Assembly: GCA_028689715.1 (NCBI GenBank)
Contig: JAQVCQ010000001.1
Location: 118,887 to 158,049, forward strand
From: Lachnospiraceae bacterium
GTDB taxonomy: Bacteria > Bacillota > Clostridia > Lachnospirales > Lachnospiraceae
Length of the DNA stretch: 39,163 bases
Reading direction: 5' to 3'
A program made the translations under genes and the position numbers. Below, in pieces: positions 7,554 to 17,565 of the stretch (the stretch's first letter is position 1; the number at the start of each line of letters is the position of its first letter). The notes beneath the pieces were generated by a model. It ran no database searches. It saw only the letters and a list, made by a program, of their open reading frames with translations, and was not told the DNA's origin.

Positions 7554-8885
7554 ATGGAAGATAGCGGGCCGACTGCCAGTATAATATTTTTTGTTGCTTT
7601 GGTCAGTATTGAATTAATTTTTTATGGATTTGGGACGGCATTACAACAGGTGAACCGTTCTGATTTTGAAGATGGCAGATTTGAACATAGCAAAAAGGCA
7701 AAAAAAATATTTACATTTTTGGACAAACCATACCGTTTTGTGAACACACTTCAACTCATTGTATGTTTTATACATCTGGTAATGGGGGGCTATTTTTTAA
7801 AAATGATATCTGATCGGATAGCAGGGATCAATACTGTAGCAGCACTTGTTGTTGCTGCATTTGTGCTGTCGTATCTGATGTTGACATTTGGAATCTTAAT
7901 TCCAAAACGTATTGCCATGCGATATCCAAAACAATGGATTTTACTTTTTACCACGCCTATATATATGATTACGTTGTTTTTTTTACCATTGTCAGGAATC
8001 ATCTATATGTCATCAGAAGCAATCCTGCGCATTTTTGGATTCAGACAGGAAACTTCAGGCAGTGATGTGACAGAAGAAGAGATCATATCCATGGTCAATG
8101 AAGGGCATGAGCAGGGAGTACTTCTTGCCAGTGAAGCAGAAATGATCACGAATATATTTGAATACGGCGATAAAGAGGCACAGGACATTATGACGCCAAG
8201 ATCCAATATTGTAGCGATTGATGATGATATGCTTTTAAAAGATGCAATTCACACAATGCTAGAGGAAAGGAACAGCAGATATCCTGTCTATGAAGAATCC
8301 ATTGATTATATTTCAGGTATCATTAACTTAAAAGATGCACTTCGTATCCATGCTTCAGATGAAACGATGAATCTGCCTCTGAAGAATATTGAAGGATTGA
8401 TCAGAAAAGCGCATTTTGTTCCGGAGACCAGAAAGATCGATTCTTTATTTAAGACAATGCAGTCAATGAAAATTCAGATGGTCATAGTAGTAGATGAATA
8501 CGGACAGACAGTCGGATTGGTTGCAATGGAAGATATCCTTGAAGAAATCGTTGGAAATATCCTTGATGAGTATGATGAGGATGAAGAATATATTGAAGAG
8601 TGTGGAGATAATGAATATGTAATTGAAGGAATGACCCCGCTCGAAGAATTAGAAGAGCGCTTTCATATACAATTTGATGAAGAAGAATTTGACACTTTAA
8701 ATGGCTATCTGATCTCAAAAATGGAAAAGATACCTGAAGAAGGGGAAGAATTTGAAGTAATGGTCGATCAGTATCTGTTCAAGGTACTGCATGTTGAAAA
8801 TAAAATGATTCAAAGCGTTCAGGTCACGAAGATAGAAGAAGATCAGGATGATAGGAACCAGAGCGAGAACAATGAATTAGTTTAA
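7554..8885 (+). CDS. CNNM/HlyC-type membrane protein with CBS pair and CorC_HlyC domain
   Basis: This 443-residue protein has four hydrophobic segments (about 8-28, 62-85, 92-115 and 127-155), then a CBS pair (about 212-262 and 287-345, including PRSNIVAID and DEYGQTVGLVAMEDILEEIVG) and a C-terminal CorC_HlyC domain (about 350-430). The family includes Mg2+ exporters and transporters, and the CBS pair normally binds adenine nucleotides. The oddity is in the membrane part. The position of the usual acidic SETA/AEIA motif in the first helix reads GFGTA (25-29), the usual GELVPK reads GILIPK (113-118), and the IGN/IGI segment of helix 2 reads IVCFIH. These are family motifs from memory. If the alignment is right, ion transport may be lost or altered. 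Confidence 0.88.
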   Translation: MEDSGPTASIIFFVALVSIELIFYGFGTALQQVNRSDFEDGRFEHSKKAKKIFTFLDKPYRFVNTLQLIVCFIHLVMGGYFLKMISDRIAGINTVAALVVAAFVLSYLMLTFGILIPKRIAMRYPKQWILLFTTPIYMITLFFLPLSGIIYMSSEAILRIFGFRQETSGSDVTEEEIISMVNEGHEQGVLLASEAEMITNIFEYGDKEAQDIMTPRSNIVAIDDDMLLKDAIHTMLEERNSRYPVYEESIDYISGIINLKDALRIHASDETMNLPLKNIEGLIRKAHFVPETRKIDSLFKTMQSMKIQMVIVVDEYGQTVGLVAMEDILEEIVGNILDEYDEDEEYIEECGDNEYVIEGMTPLEELEERFHIQFDEEEFDTLNGYLISKMEKIPEEGEEFEVMVDQYLFKVLHVENKMIQSVQVTKIEEDQDDRNQSENNELV

Positions 8886-8926
8886 GTTACTGGAATGAAA
8901 TAGAGTAAAAGATTGAGGAGATTATT

Positions 8927-9655
8927 ATGTCAGGACATTCAAAATTCGCAAACATTAAACACAAAAAGGAAAAGAACGATGCTGCCAAAGGTAAGATTTT
9001 TACGATTCTTGGGAGAGAGATTGCAATTGCAGTAAAAGAAGGCGGATCAGACCCAGCCAATAACTACAAGCTTGCAACAGTTATTGCCAAAGCGAAAGCA
9101 AATAATATGCCAAACGATACGATCGACAGAGGGATCAAAAAGGCGGCAGGTGACCTTGGTAATGTAAATTATGAGTATGTGACCTATGAAGGATATGGAC
9201 CAAGCGGAATCGCAATCATTGTAGATGCACTTACGGATAATAAGAACAGAACTGCAGCTAATGTCAGAAGTGCATTTACAAAAGGAAATGGAAGTATTGG
9301 AACACCGGGATGTGTCTCTTTTATGTTCGATCAAAAAAGCCAGATCATCATAGATAAAGAAGAATGCAACATGGATCCAGATGAATTAATGATGCTTTCA
9401 CTCGATGCAGGTGCAGAAGATTTTAGTGAAGAAGATGATAGTTATGAAATCTTAAGCGATCCAGAATCACATGAACAGGTCGTAAAAGCCCTTGAAGAAG
9501 CAGGAATTATAATGGCTTCTGCTGAGGTAACGATGATTCCTCAGACATATGTTGAATTAAATGATGAAAATGCAGTAAAATCTTTACAGAAAACATTAGA
9601 TCTGCTTGATGAAGACGATGATGTACAGGCAGTTTATCACAATTGGGATGAATAA
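8927..9655 (+). CDS. YebC/PmpR/TACO1 family protein
   Basis: This 242-residue soluble protein begins MSGHSKFANIKHKKEKNDAA, the hallmark of the YebC family, and continues with DPANNYKLATVIAKAKANNMP and YEGYGPSGIAIIVDALTDN. Three domains are expected: an N-terminal helical domain and two alpha/beta domains. The family was long annotated as transcriptional regulators. More recent work on YebC and mitochondrial TACO1 points to a role in translation of difficult sequences such as proline runs. Which applies here cannot be judged from sequence. The RBS GAGGAG lies seven bases before the ATG. The next gene starts 20 bases after the stop. Confidence 0.93.
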   Translation: MSGHSKFANIKHKKEKNDAAKGKIFTILGREIAIAVKEGGSDPANNYKLATVIAKAKANNMPNDTIDRGIKKAAGDLGNVNYEYVTYEGYGPSGIAIIVDALTDNKNRTAANVRSAFTKGNGSIGTPGCVSFMFDQKSQIIIDKEECNMDPDELMMLSLDAGAEDFSEEDDSYEILSDPESHEQVVKALEEAGIIMASAEVTMIPQTYVELNDENAVKSLQKTLDLLDEDDDVQAVYHNWDE

Positions 9656-9674
9656 TGATATAAAAGGAGACTGT

Positions 9675-10439
9675 ATGGACCAGATAAAAAACGAGCTTTC
9701 CAAACTTCTTATAGAGAATAAAGAGTTAATGAAGGAGTTCAAGTCAGCAACTTATAAAGAATCGTTTCAACTACTTCTCGAATCGAACAGACCGTTATTT
9801 GACGCGATAGAAAGAGCTTATGATGAAACAGATGAAAAAGAAGCACTGATTAATGATCTTGCAGAAGATTTTGTCAGCAGGGCAAAGAGTGTATACGACA
9901 CGCTTCCTAAAAAGGGTGCAAAAAGTAATTATCTGATGGATGCAAATATGCTGATGGGAACTTATATTATTCCCTGTATCGTAGAATATAAGGGCAAATC
10001 TTCTGAAGTACTCGCAGATACCATTTTAAATAAGTGGAATTTGGTCTTTACACAGTTCAATCTTCAAAAAGGTTCTTTTACGGATATTGACTCTTCATTC
10101 AGAAGGAAGCTGTGTTACATTACAACGGCTGTCTGTAACTGTCTTAATAAAGAGGACGACTGTTATGAATTAACACTTTTAAGAAATTACAGAGACACAT
10201 ATCTGACCAGTCAGCCAGGTGGAAAAGAGCTAATAGAACAATATTATTCCGTTGCTCCGCAAATCGTATTTGGAATAGATCAGATGAGAGATGCAAAAGA
10301 TATCTATCGTGATATTTACAGGGAATACTTATCTCCTTGTATTTCCTTAATTGAAAATCAGGAATATGAAATTTGTAAGCAAATGTATTCGGGAATGGTA
10401 TTAGAACTTGAAAATACATATCTGGGGTATCTGTCATGA
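9675..10439 (+). CDS. CFI-box-like C-terminal domain protein of unknown function
   Basis: A 254-residue soluble, acidic, mostly helical protein without signal peptide or membrane segment. From Cys147 it contains CYITTAVC, then LLRNYRDTYL, GGKELIEQYY and SVAPQIV. This matches the order of the CFI-box domain consensus as I remember it (CFI.TA, LR.FRD..L, G..li..YY..sP). The role of that domain is unknown; the conserved Cys suggests a metal or redox site, which is inference. Residues 1-140 resemble nothing I know. The frame is open back to 9606, but ATG 9675 has AAGGAGA four bases upstream. The TGA stop overlaps the metY start as ATGA, so translation is probably coupled. Confidence 0.8.
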   Translation: MDQIKNELSKLLIENKELMKEFKSATYKESFQLLLESNRPLFDAIERAYDETDEKEALINDLAEDFVSRAKSVYDTLPKKGAKSNYLMDANMLMGTYIIPCIVEYKGKSSEVLADTILNKWNLVFTQFNLQKGSFTDIDSSFRRKLCYITTAVCNCLNKEDDCYELTLLRNYRDTYLTSQPGGKELIEQYYSVAPQIVFGIDQMRDAKDIYRDIYREYLSPCISLIENQEYEICKQMYSGMVLELENTYLGYLS

Positions 10440-11728
10440 GTGATAAAAAAAACGAATTCAAACTTCATACGGGTTCAAAATGTGTACAGGCAGGGTGGAA
10501 TCCTAAAAATGGCGAATCGAGAGTTCTGCCAATTTATCAAAGCACAACATTTAAATATGACTCATCAGAGCAAATGGGCAGATTGTTTGATCTGGAAGAT
10601 TCAGGATATTTTTATACAAGACTGCAGAATCCAACAAATGACATGGTTGCTGCAAAAATCTGTGAACTTGAAGGTGGCGTGGCTGCCATGCTGACTTCAT
10701 CAGGACAGGCTGCCAATTATTTTGCTGTATTTAATATCTGTGAAGCAGGAGACCATGTGATCATGTCGTCTACGGTTTATGGGGGAACACATAATCTTTT
10801 GACAGTCACAATGAAAAAAATGGGAATCAGCTGTTCTGTAGTGGATCCGGATTCACCAGAGGATGTGATCAACAGTCTGTTTCAGGAGAATACAAAATGT
10901 GTTCTTGCAGAGACGATCGCGAATCCGGCGCTGGTCGTTCTTGATATTGAAAAATTTGCTAAATGTGCACATGCGCATGGTGTACCATTAATTGTTGACA
11001 ATACATTTGCAACACCGATCAATTGTCGTCCTTTTGAATTCGGTGCAGATATCGTAACGCATTCTACATCAAAATATATGGATGGACATGCAGTTAGCGT
11101 GGGTGGAGCGATCGTTGATTCCGGTAATTTTGACTGGAGTCAATATCCTGATAAATTTAAAGGGCTTTGTTCCCCAGATGATTCTTATCATGGAATTACA
11201 TACTGCGAAAAATTCGGAAAAGGTGCTTATATTACAAAAGCAACGGTTCAGCTTATGCGGGATCTGGGATCGATTCAATCGCCCTTTAATGCTTTTTTAT
11301 TGAACCTTGGACTTGAAACATTACATTTAAGAGTGCCCAGACATTGTGAAAATGCTTTGGCAGTTGCAACCTATCTCGAAGGACATGAAAAAGTTGCATG
11401 GGTAAATTACCCTGGATTAAAAAGCAGTAAATATTATGATCTTGTACAAAAATATATGCCAAATGGTACCTGTGGAGTCATTTCATTTGGATTAAAAGCT
11501 GGACGTGAAGCAACAGTAAAATTTATGGATGAATTAAAAATGGCAGCGATTGTGACACATGTTGCTGATGCACGAACCTGTGTACTTCATCCTGCAAGCC
11601 ACACACACAGACAGATGACAGAGGAACAGCTCAAAGAAGCAGGTGTTGCGCCGGATCTGATCCGTTTTTCTGTTGGAATTGAATGTGTTCAGGATATTAT
11701 TCGTGATTTAGAACAGGCATTATCTTAA
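10436..11728 (+). CDS. metY: O-acetylhomoserine aminocarboxypropyltransferase (sulfhydrylase)
   Basis: A PLP enzyme of the Cys/Met-metabolism family that makes homocysteine from O-acetyl-L-homoserine and sulfide, for methionine synthesis. Diagnostic segments are LPIYQSTTFKYDSSEQMGRL, the cofactor contact YTRLQNPTND, and the Schiff-base lysine K213 in HSTSKYMDGHA. The C-terminal LHPASHTHRQM is typical of MetY, and 430 residues is the normal size. It starts inside the stop of the CFI-box gene (ATGA). I see no SAM riboswitch or T-box ahead of it, so it has no private methionine control in this window. O-succinylhomoserine specificity cannot be excluded. Confidence 0.93.
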   Translation: MSDKKNEFKLHTGSKCVQAGWNPKNGESRVLPIYQSTTFKYDSSEQMGRLFDLEDSGYFYTRLQNPTNDMVAAKICELEGGVAAMLTSSGQAANYFAVFNICEAGDHVIMSSTVYGGTHNLLTVTMKKMGISCSVVDPDSPEDVINSLFQENTKCVLAETIANPALVVLDIEKFAKCAHAHGVPLIVDNTFATPINCRPFEFGADIVTHSTSKYMDGHAVSVGGAIVDSGNFDWSQYPDKFKGLCSPDDSYHGITYCEKFGKGAYITKATVQLMRDLGSIQSPFNAFLLNLGLETLHLRVPRHCENALAVATYLEGHEKVAWVNYPGLKSSKYYDLVQKYMPNGTCGVISFGLKAGREATVKFMDELKMAAIVTHVADARTCVLHPASHTHRQMTEEQLKEAGVAPDLIRFSVGIECVQDIIRDLEQALS

Positions 11729-11741
11729 ACAGAAGGATACC

Positions 11742-13283
11742 ATGATGAAACTTAGAAAAAGCATTCCTGGAACATTCATTTTAATCATATATGCATGCCT
11801 GTTCCTGACAATGGCTGCTGCAACAATCTATCACGTCATTCATCATTATGATGTGACAGGTGATTTTGAGTTGCATAGCATGATTGCGTTTTTATTTTCA
11901 ATTATAATTATACTTATTTCTGCGTTTGTACCCGGACATAATAAAATAATTGAAATATTGTTGATCACATCGTTGATCAGTGTACTTTTTGTAATTCGTT
12001 TACAGGCCATATGGAGTACAGAACTGGCGTCCATCGATCAAAGTATGATTCAATCGATCATGATAAGTTCTGACAAGGGAAGCTTACTGCCAGCCCAGGC
12101 AAATTCGGATTTTTTATATCAAGAATTTTTAAGAATATTATTTTTATTTTTTGGTAATAAAATTTATCCGGTTCTTATTGTTCAATCGCTGGTACAATGT
12201 GTATCTTTGCTTTTGCTTACTGTTTCAGTACGCAAGACCGCAGGGGTTGCTCCTGCACTGCTCACATTGTCTGCGTTTGGATTTCAGCCGGAATTGTTAG
12301 TATCAGTGACCAGGCTGACGCCTGATGTTCTTGTGTTTTTTTTCGTTTCAGCGGGAATCTATGCAGTATTTTCCATCCTTGTATCCAAATCTATATTCAG
12401 ATCTGTATTTTCAGGGCTATTGATCGCACTGGTTTGTTTTATTGACAGGTTCGGTGTGGTACTTATTGCAATTTCAATATTATTTCTTATTAGTTCACAT
12501 ACAAGACGCTTTCATAAAAACGAAGAGACTATTCAACCTATCCGGATGTTCATCAGAATACTGTTATTGTTTGCAGCAATCGCACTTGGGTTGACAGGCT
12601 TATTTTTTATCAGAGTTCAAAGTCTTAATGTGGAGATTCTGAATCAGTTTGAAAATCTGTTTCAGATGTATCTGAATGGATTCATACCTGAGGCAGGTGA
12701 GTTCTTCCAAAACATGGCACTGGCATATCTGCAAATTCCATCAGTCAGTCGTATTATAATGATACTTCCTGCACTTTTTGTGATCGTAGGATATTGGAAG
12801 GTAAAATATGACACAGTATATGCGGCAATTGTTTTATTTATTGCAACGCATCTTTATGCCGGAATAGTACAGGAACCTTTTTGGAACATGCCGGTACTTC
12901 TGTTTGTCTGGATCGGGATATCAGCAGTTGGTGTATGCCAGCTATTTATGATCCTTCCTTTAAAACAAGCGGCAAAAGAAGACGCTGAAAAAAAAGACGC
13001 TGAAAAAAAAGACACTGAAAAAGATCTGCTCAGTGACAAAAAAGTGGAGTTTATAGAAGAAAATAAAACGGAAGAATTGATAATAAAAGAATTAAACATA
13101 ACTGAAGATTTATCAAAAGCAGATCAGACGGGAAATACTTCGAACAATTATTTACACAATCCATTACCGGTACCACCAAAACATGTAAAGAAAACAATGG
13201 ATTATTCGTTCGAACCTGATGATGCAATGATGCATTATGATGTTGAACTGAAGTCAGATCAAACTGAGTATGATCTTTCATAA
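11742..13283 (+). CDS. Multi-pass membrane protein, GT-C-like topology, charged cytoplasmic tail
   Basis: I cannot name this 513-residue protein. It has about ten hydrophobic segments between residues 9 and 405, then a soluble tail of about 105 residues rich in Lys, Glu and Asp. After the third segment an extracytoplasmic loop leads into SDFLYQEFLRILFLFFGNKI and then YPVLIVQSLVQCV. This resembles the loop/helix order of GT-C glycosyltransferases that use lipid-linked sugars, but the usual acidic catalytic pair is not clear, so that is only a weak inference. The tail begins with a short repeat of DAEKK. The start has AAGGA before tandem ATGs (11742 and 11745). It lies between metY and the DNA translocase with small gaps, so is probably in the same operon. 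Confidence 0.75.
   Translation: MMKLRKSIPGTFILIIYACLFLTMAAATIYHVIHHYDVTGDFELHSMIAFLFSIIIILISAFVPGHNKIIEILLITSLISVLFVIRLQAIWSTELASIDQSMIQSIMISSDKGSLLPAQANSDFLYQEFLRILFLFFGNKIYPVLIVQSLVQCVSLLLLTVSVRKTAGVAPALLTLSAFGFQPELLVSVTRLTPDVLVFFFVSAGIYAVFSILVSKSIFRSVFSGLLIALVCFIDRFGVVLIAISILFLISSHTRRFHKNEETIQPIRMFIRILLLFAAIALGLTGLFFIRVQSLNVEILNQFENLFQMYLNGFIPEAGEFFQNMALAYLQIPSVSRIIMILPALFVIVGYWKVKYDTVYAAIVLFIATHLYAGIVQEPFWNMPVLLFVWIGISAVGVCQLFMILPLKQAAKEDAEKKDAEKKDTEKDLLSDKKVEFIEENKTEELIIKELNITEDLSKADQTGNTSNNYLHNPLPVPPKHVKKTMDYSFEPDDAMMHYDVELKSDQTEYDLS
12981..13022 (+). repeat. In-frame 15-base tandem repeat in the membrane protein tail
   Basis: GACGCTGAAAAAAAA occurs twice in a row (12981-12995 and 12996-13010), followed by a partial variant, GACACTGAAAAA (13011-13022). 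It encodes DAEKK-DAEKK-DTEK. Each unit holds a run of eight A, so it is prone to slippage. Confidence 0.9.
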
Positions 13284-13319
13284 AAATCAATCATTATAAG
13301 TTGTAATGGGGGAAGAAAA

Positions 13320-15866
13320 ATGGCACAACGTTCTGGGAAAAAAGCTGGAACAGGTAAAAAAAGTCAATATAGTAAAAAAAGTTCAGGTTCTTCCAGAAGC
13401 AGCAGATATCAGACAGTGAAAGAACGAGAGCATCAGGAAGCAATTAAAAATGAAATACTGCTGATCTCGATTTTGGCTTTCGCGGTATTTTTATTTTTGT
13501 GTAATTTTGGAGTAATAGGAACTGCCGGAAATTATATTAGCGGAGTTTTGTTTGGTTTATTTGGTCTTACTGCCTATCTGTTTCCGGTATTGATATTTGT
13601 TGCGGTAGCGTTTGGAATATCGAACAGAGGGAATACAGCTGCAATATGGAAGCTGACATCGGGTATATTATTATTTGTACTTGCTGGTATGGTAGTGGAA
13701 CTGATTACCAACCAGTCAATTGGCGAGCTTGAATATCAGGTTTCTGAGATTTATTCCAGATGCAGTACAGGAAAAACAGGTGGTGGAATTCTGGCAGGTT
13801 CACTGACATACCTGACATATCATTTATTGGACGTGATTGGTTCTGTTCTTTTAATTCTGGTTCTTGCAATTGTTTGCCTGGTAATCATTACTGAAAAATC
13901 ATTTCTTGGTGGTGTGAAGAACAGCGGTAGAACAGTGGTTGAAAATGCACGAGCGGATGCAATCAGAAGAAGAGAAGAAAGCCTGATCAGAAAAGAAGCA
14001 TATGCAAAGAGACGTGAAGAGCAGGACGAATTGCGTAGATTACAGGAAGATGAAAAAACGCTCCGTATGGAAAAAAGGGTAACTGGTGTAATGCTGGATA
14101 CTACAATTTCTAAAAAAGATGACATAATGAAATCTGATGAAATGCATGAAATCATATTAAAGGATACAGAACCTGAACCAGTGAAGACATCAGAGTCTTT
14201 TGATTTTGATACAATTACAGTGCGTGGTGTGACGATCAAAGAACAGGAAATAAATATAGTCTCGGAGACGCCGGCATCTCCTGTTTTGGCAGTGAGTCCA
14301 AAAAAAGAGAAGAAAGAAAAAGCAAGCACATCAATTTCAGAAGAAGTACATACCATAGATCAGGATATTCATAAAACCGAACCAAGACATTCAAGATATC
14401 AGTTGCCACCACTTACACTTTTAAGTAAGAGCGAAACGAAGCAGTCAGGTGATACTGCAAAAACACTGAAAGAAACAGCTCTACGGTTACAACAGACACT
14501 GTATACGTTTGGAGTTAAGGTCTCAATAACTGACATCAGCCAGGGACCTGCTGTCACAAGATATGAATTGCAGCCTGAACAAGGTGTAAAAGTAAGTAAA
14601 ATAGTAAATCTTGCTGATGACATAAAATTAAATCTTGCTGCAACAGATATTAGAATTGAGGCGCCGATACCAGGTAAAGCAGCGATAGGAATTGAAGTTC
14701 CGAACAAAGAGAACAGCTCTGTATCACTCCGTGATCTTCTGGAAAGCACAGAATTCAAAAATTTCCCATCCAACATTACATTCGCTGTCGGGAAAGATAT
14801 TGGGGGACAGACAGTAGTAGCAGATATAGGGAAAATGCCTCATATGCTGATTGCAGGTGCAACAGGATCCGGTAAATCAGTTTGTATTAATACACTGATC
14901 ATGAGTATTTTATACAAGGCCAGTCCGGATGATGTAAAAATGATCATGATAGATCCTAAGGTCGTAGAATTAAGTGTGTATAATGGAATACCACATCTTC
15001 TGATACCTGTTGTAACAGACCCTAAAAAAGCCGCTGCAGCCCTCCACTGGGGCGTTGCAGAGATGACAGATCGATACAAAAAATTTGCAGATCTGAATGT
15101 CAGGGATTTAAAAGGCTACAATAAAAAAATTGAAGGAATGAAACCTTCTGAGGATGGAGAAGCTTATATTAAGATGCCTCAGATCGTTATCATTGTAGAT
15201 GAACTTGCAGACCTAATGATGGTTGCACCTGGTGAAGTCGAAGAATCGATCTGCAGACTGGCACAGCTTGCCAGAGCTGCAGGAATTCATCTGATCATCG
15301 CAACGCAAAGACCATCTGTTGATGTTATTACAGGTCTGATCAAAGCCAACATGCCAAGCAGGGTCGCATTTGCAGTATCCAGTGGAGTGGATTCCAGAAC
15401 TATCCTTGATATGAATGGAGCAGAAAAACTTCTTGGCAAAGGTGATATGTTATTTTATCCACAAGGCTATGCGAAACCTGCCAGAATACAGGGTGCATTC
15501 GTATCTGACAAAGAGGTCGCAGATGTTGTTGATTATTTGAAAAATCAGGCGATTGGCAATGTTTATAATAATGAGATTGAGGAATCGATCGAACAGATCG
15601 GGAGTTCCCAGAGTAGTTTAGGAACCGGTCAGTCTGCTGATGAGAGAGATGCATACTTTATTGATGCAGCTAAATTTATTATTGATAAAGACAAGGCATC
15701 CATTGGTATGTTGCAAAGAGTCTTTAAAATTGGATTTAACCGTGCAGCCAGAATTATGGACCAGCTTGCAGAAGCAGGTGTGGTAGGGGAGGAAGAAGGC
15801 ACAAAGCCAAGGAAAGTTTTAATGTCCATGGAACAATTTGAGAACTTTATTGAGGAGTCGTTCTAG
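13320..15866 (+). CDS. DNA translocase FtsK/SpoIIIE
   Basis: A membrane-anchored, ATP-driven DNA pump that clears chromosomal DNA through the division or sporulation septum. The 848-residue protein has a basic N-terminus, about four membrane segments between residues 39 and 190, and a charged linker (about 195-360). The motor follows: Walker A GATGSGKS at 513-520 and Walker [13 protein letters not shown] further on, with [22 protein letters not shown]-terminal winged-helix gamma domain (last 65 residues, including [20 protein letters not shown]) would read oriented skew sequences. I cannot tell from sequence whether it serves vegetative division, sporulation or both. The RBS GGGGGA lies just before the ATG. 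Confidence 0.95.
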   Translation: MAQRSGKKAGTGKKSQYSKKSSGSSRSSRYQTVKEREHQEAIKNEILLISILAFAVFLFLCNFGVIGTAGNYISGVLFGLFGLTAYLFPVLIFVAVAFGISNRGNTAAIWKLTSGILLFVLAGMVVELITNQSIGELEYQVSEIYSRCSTGKTGGGILAGSLTYLTYHLLDVIGSVLLILVLAIVCLVIITEKSFLGGVKNSGRTVVENARADAIRRREESLIRKEAYAKRREEQDELRRLQEDEKTLRMEKRVTGVMLDTTISKKDDIMKSDEMHEIILKDTEPEPVKTSESFDFDTITVRGVTIKEQEINIVSETPASPVLAVSPKKEKKEKASTSISEEVHTIDQDIHKTEPRHSRYQLPPLTLLSKSETKQSGDTAKTLKETALRLQQTLYTFGVKVSITDISQGPAVTRYELQPEQGVKVSKIVNLADDIKLNLAATDIRIEAPIPGKAAIGIEVPNKENSSVSLRDLLESTEFKNFPSNITFAVGKDIGGQTVVADIGKMPHMLIAGATGSGKSVCINTLIMSILYKASPDDVKMIMIDPKVVELSVYNGIPHLLIPVVTDPKKAAAALHWGVAEMTDRYKKFADLNVRDLKGYNKKIEGMKPSEDGEAYIKMPQIVIIVDELADLMMVAPGEVEESICRLAQLARAAGIHLIIATQRPSVDVITGLIKANMPSRVAFAVSSGVDSRTILDMNGAEKLLGKGDMLFYPQGYAKPARIQGAFVSDKEVADVVDYLKNQAIGNVYNNEIEESIEQIGSSQSSLGTGQSADERDAYFIDAAKFIIDKDKASIGMLQRVFKIGFNRAARIMDQLAEAGVVGEEEGTKPRKVLMSMEQFENFIEESF

Positions 15867-15881
15867 GCAGGAGGAAAAATT

Positions 15882-17552
15882 ATGAAAACAGATATTCAGA
15901 TCGCACAGGAAGCCAAATTGGAGCCTATCACCAAAATTGCTGATTCAATGGAAATTGATGCAGAAGAGCTTGAACTTTATGGCAGGTATAAGGCAAAAAT
16001 ATCAGATTCTTATCTTCAGAGGATCAGTTCGAATGAGAATGGGAAGCTCATCCTGGTCACTGCCATTAATCCAACACCCGCAGGGGAAGGGAAAACGACT
16101 ACAAGTGTCGGACTTGGGCAGGCATTTGGAAAACTTGGGAAAAAGGCAATGATAGCGCTCAGGGAGCCGTCACTTGGTCCTTGTTTTGGTGTAAAAGGCG
16201 GAGCAGCCGGCGGTGGATACGCACAGGTCGTACCAATGGAAGATCTGAATCTTCATTTCACTGGAGACTTTCATGCAATCACATCCGCAAACAATCTGCT
16301 TGCCGCTATGATTGATAATCATATTCAGCAAGGCAATGAGCTTGGACTTGATACAAGACAGATCGTTTGGAAACGCTGCATGGATATGAATGATCGTTCT
16401 TTGAGAAATATAGTTGTTGGACTTGGATCAAAAGCAGATGGATTTGTAAGGGAAGACCACTTCACAATTACGGTTGCGTCTGAAATCATGGCCGTATTAT
16501 GTCTGTCTGATAATTTAAAAGACTTAAAATTACGATTAGGAAAGATGATCGTTGCATATAATTTTCATGGGAAGCCAGTAACAGCGGCTGATCTGAAAGC
16601 AGTTGGTGCAATGGCGGCCTTATTAAAGGATGCGATAAAACCAAATCTGATCCAGACCCTTGAGCATACACCTGCGATTGTGCACGGTGGACCTTTTGCA
16701 AATATTGCACATGGTTGCAATAGTGTTATTGCAACGAAAGCAGCTTTGAAAATGGCGGATTATGTCATAACGGAAGCTGGATTTGGAGCAGATCTTGGGG
16801 CTGAAAAATTCTTTAATATCAAATGTCGTATTTCAGGACTGAAACCAGATGTTGTTGTTCTGGTCGCGACCATAAGAGCATTAAAATACAATGGTGGCGT
16901 TGCAAAGGCAGAACTAAATCATGAGAATCTGAATGCACTTGCATGTGGGATTGGAAATCTGGAAAAACATATTGAGAATATACAGAAATTCGGTGTACCG
17001 GTCGTAGTCACACTGAATGCGTTTGCGACGGATACAGAAGATGAAATATCATTTGTAAAAAAATTCTGTGAAGACAGACATTGTGAGTTCGCACTCTCAG
17101 AAGTATGGGAAAAAGGTGGAGAAGGCGGTATTTTACTTGCAAAAAAAGTGTTAGATACACTTGAAAATAAAAAAAGTGATTTTCATGTTTTATACAATGA
17201 CGAAGCATCGATCACTGATAAAATAAGAACGGTGTCAAGAGAAGTCTATGGGGCTGACGACATAACACTTTCATCATCAGCAAAAAAACAGATTGAAAAA
17301 CTGGAAGACCTTGGGTTTGGTAATTTCCCTGTCTGTATGGCAAAAACACAGTATTCTCTTTCAGATAACCCTGAATTACTTGGCAGACCGGTTCATTTTA
17401 ATATTCATGTAAGAGAAGTGTATGTTGCAGCGGGTGCTGGTTTTATTGTTGTTCTGACGGGCTCGATTATGACAATGCCAGGACTTCCCAAAACACCAGC
17501 GGCGATCAGAATTGATGTTGATGACAATGGTACGATCACAGGATTATTTTAG
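15882..17552 (+). CDS. fhs: Formate-tetrahydrofolate ligase
   Basis: A cytoplasmic ATP-dependent enzyme joining formate to tetrahydrofolate to give 10-formyl-THF, the entry of formate into one-carbon metabolism and part of the methyl branch of the Wood-Ljungdahl pathway. It is 556 residues, the standard length. The P-loop-like segment [18 protein letters not shown] is near residue 66, followed by [20 protein letters not shown] and [15 protein letters not shown]. The RBS AGGAGG precedes the ATG. folD follows after 13 bases, so two consecutive steps are encoded together. Fhs is common in non-acetogenic Lachnospiraceae, so this alone does not prove acetogenesis. Confidence 0.97.
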   Translation: MKTDIQIAQEAKLEPITKIADSMEIDAEELELYGRYKAKISDSYLQRISSNENGKLILVTAINPTPAGEGKTTTSVGLGQAFGKLGKKAMIALREPSLGPCFGVKGGAAGGGYAQVVPMEDLNLHFTGDFHAITSANNLLAAMIDNHIQQGNELGLDTRQIVWKRCMDMNDRSLRNIVVGLGSKADGFVREDHFTITVASEIMAVLCLSDNLKDLKLRLGKMIVAYNFHGKPVTAADLKAVGAMAALLKDAIKPNLIQTLEHTPAIVHGGPFANIAHGCNSVIATKAALKMADYVITEAGFGADLGAEKFFNIKCRISGLKPDVVVLVATIRALKYNGGVAKAELNHENLNALACGIGNLEKHIENIQKFGVPVVVTLNAFATDTEDEISFVKKFCEDRHCEFALSEVWEKGGEGGILLAKKVLDTLENKKSDFHVLYNDEASITDKIRTVSREVYGADDITLSSSAKKQIEKLEDLGFGNFPVCMAKTQYSLSDNPELLGRPVHFNIHVREVYVAAGAGFIVVLTGSIMTMPGLPKTPAAIRIDVDDNGTITGLF

Positions 17553-17565
17553 ACAGGAGATGGGT

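Noticed and set aside
13820-14356. A 178-codon minus-strand ORF inside the FtsK/SpoIIIE linker
   Set aside because: It is antisense to the charged linker; Ser-rich low-complexity translation and no RBS.
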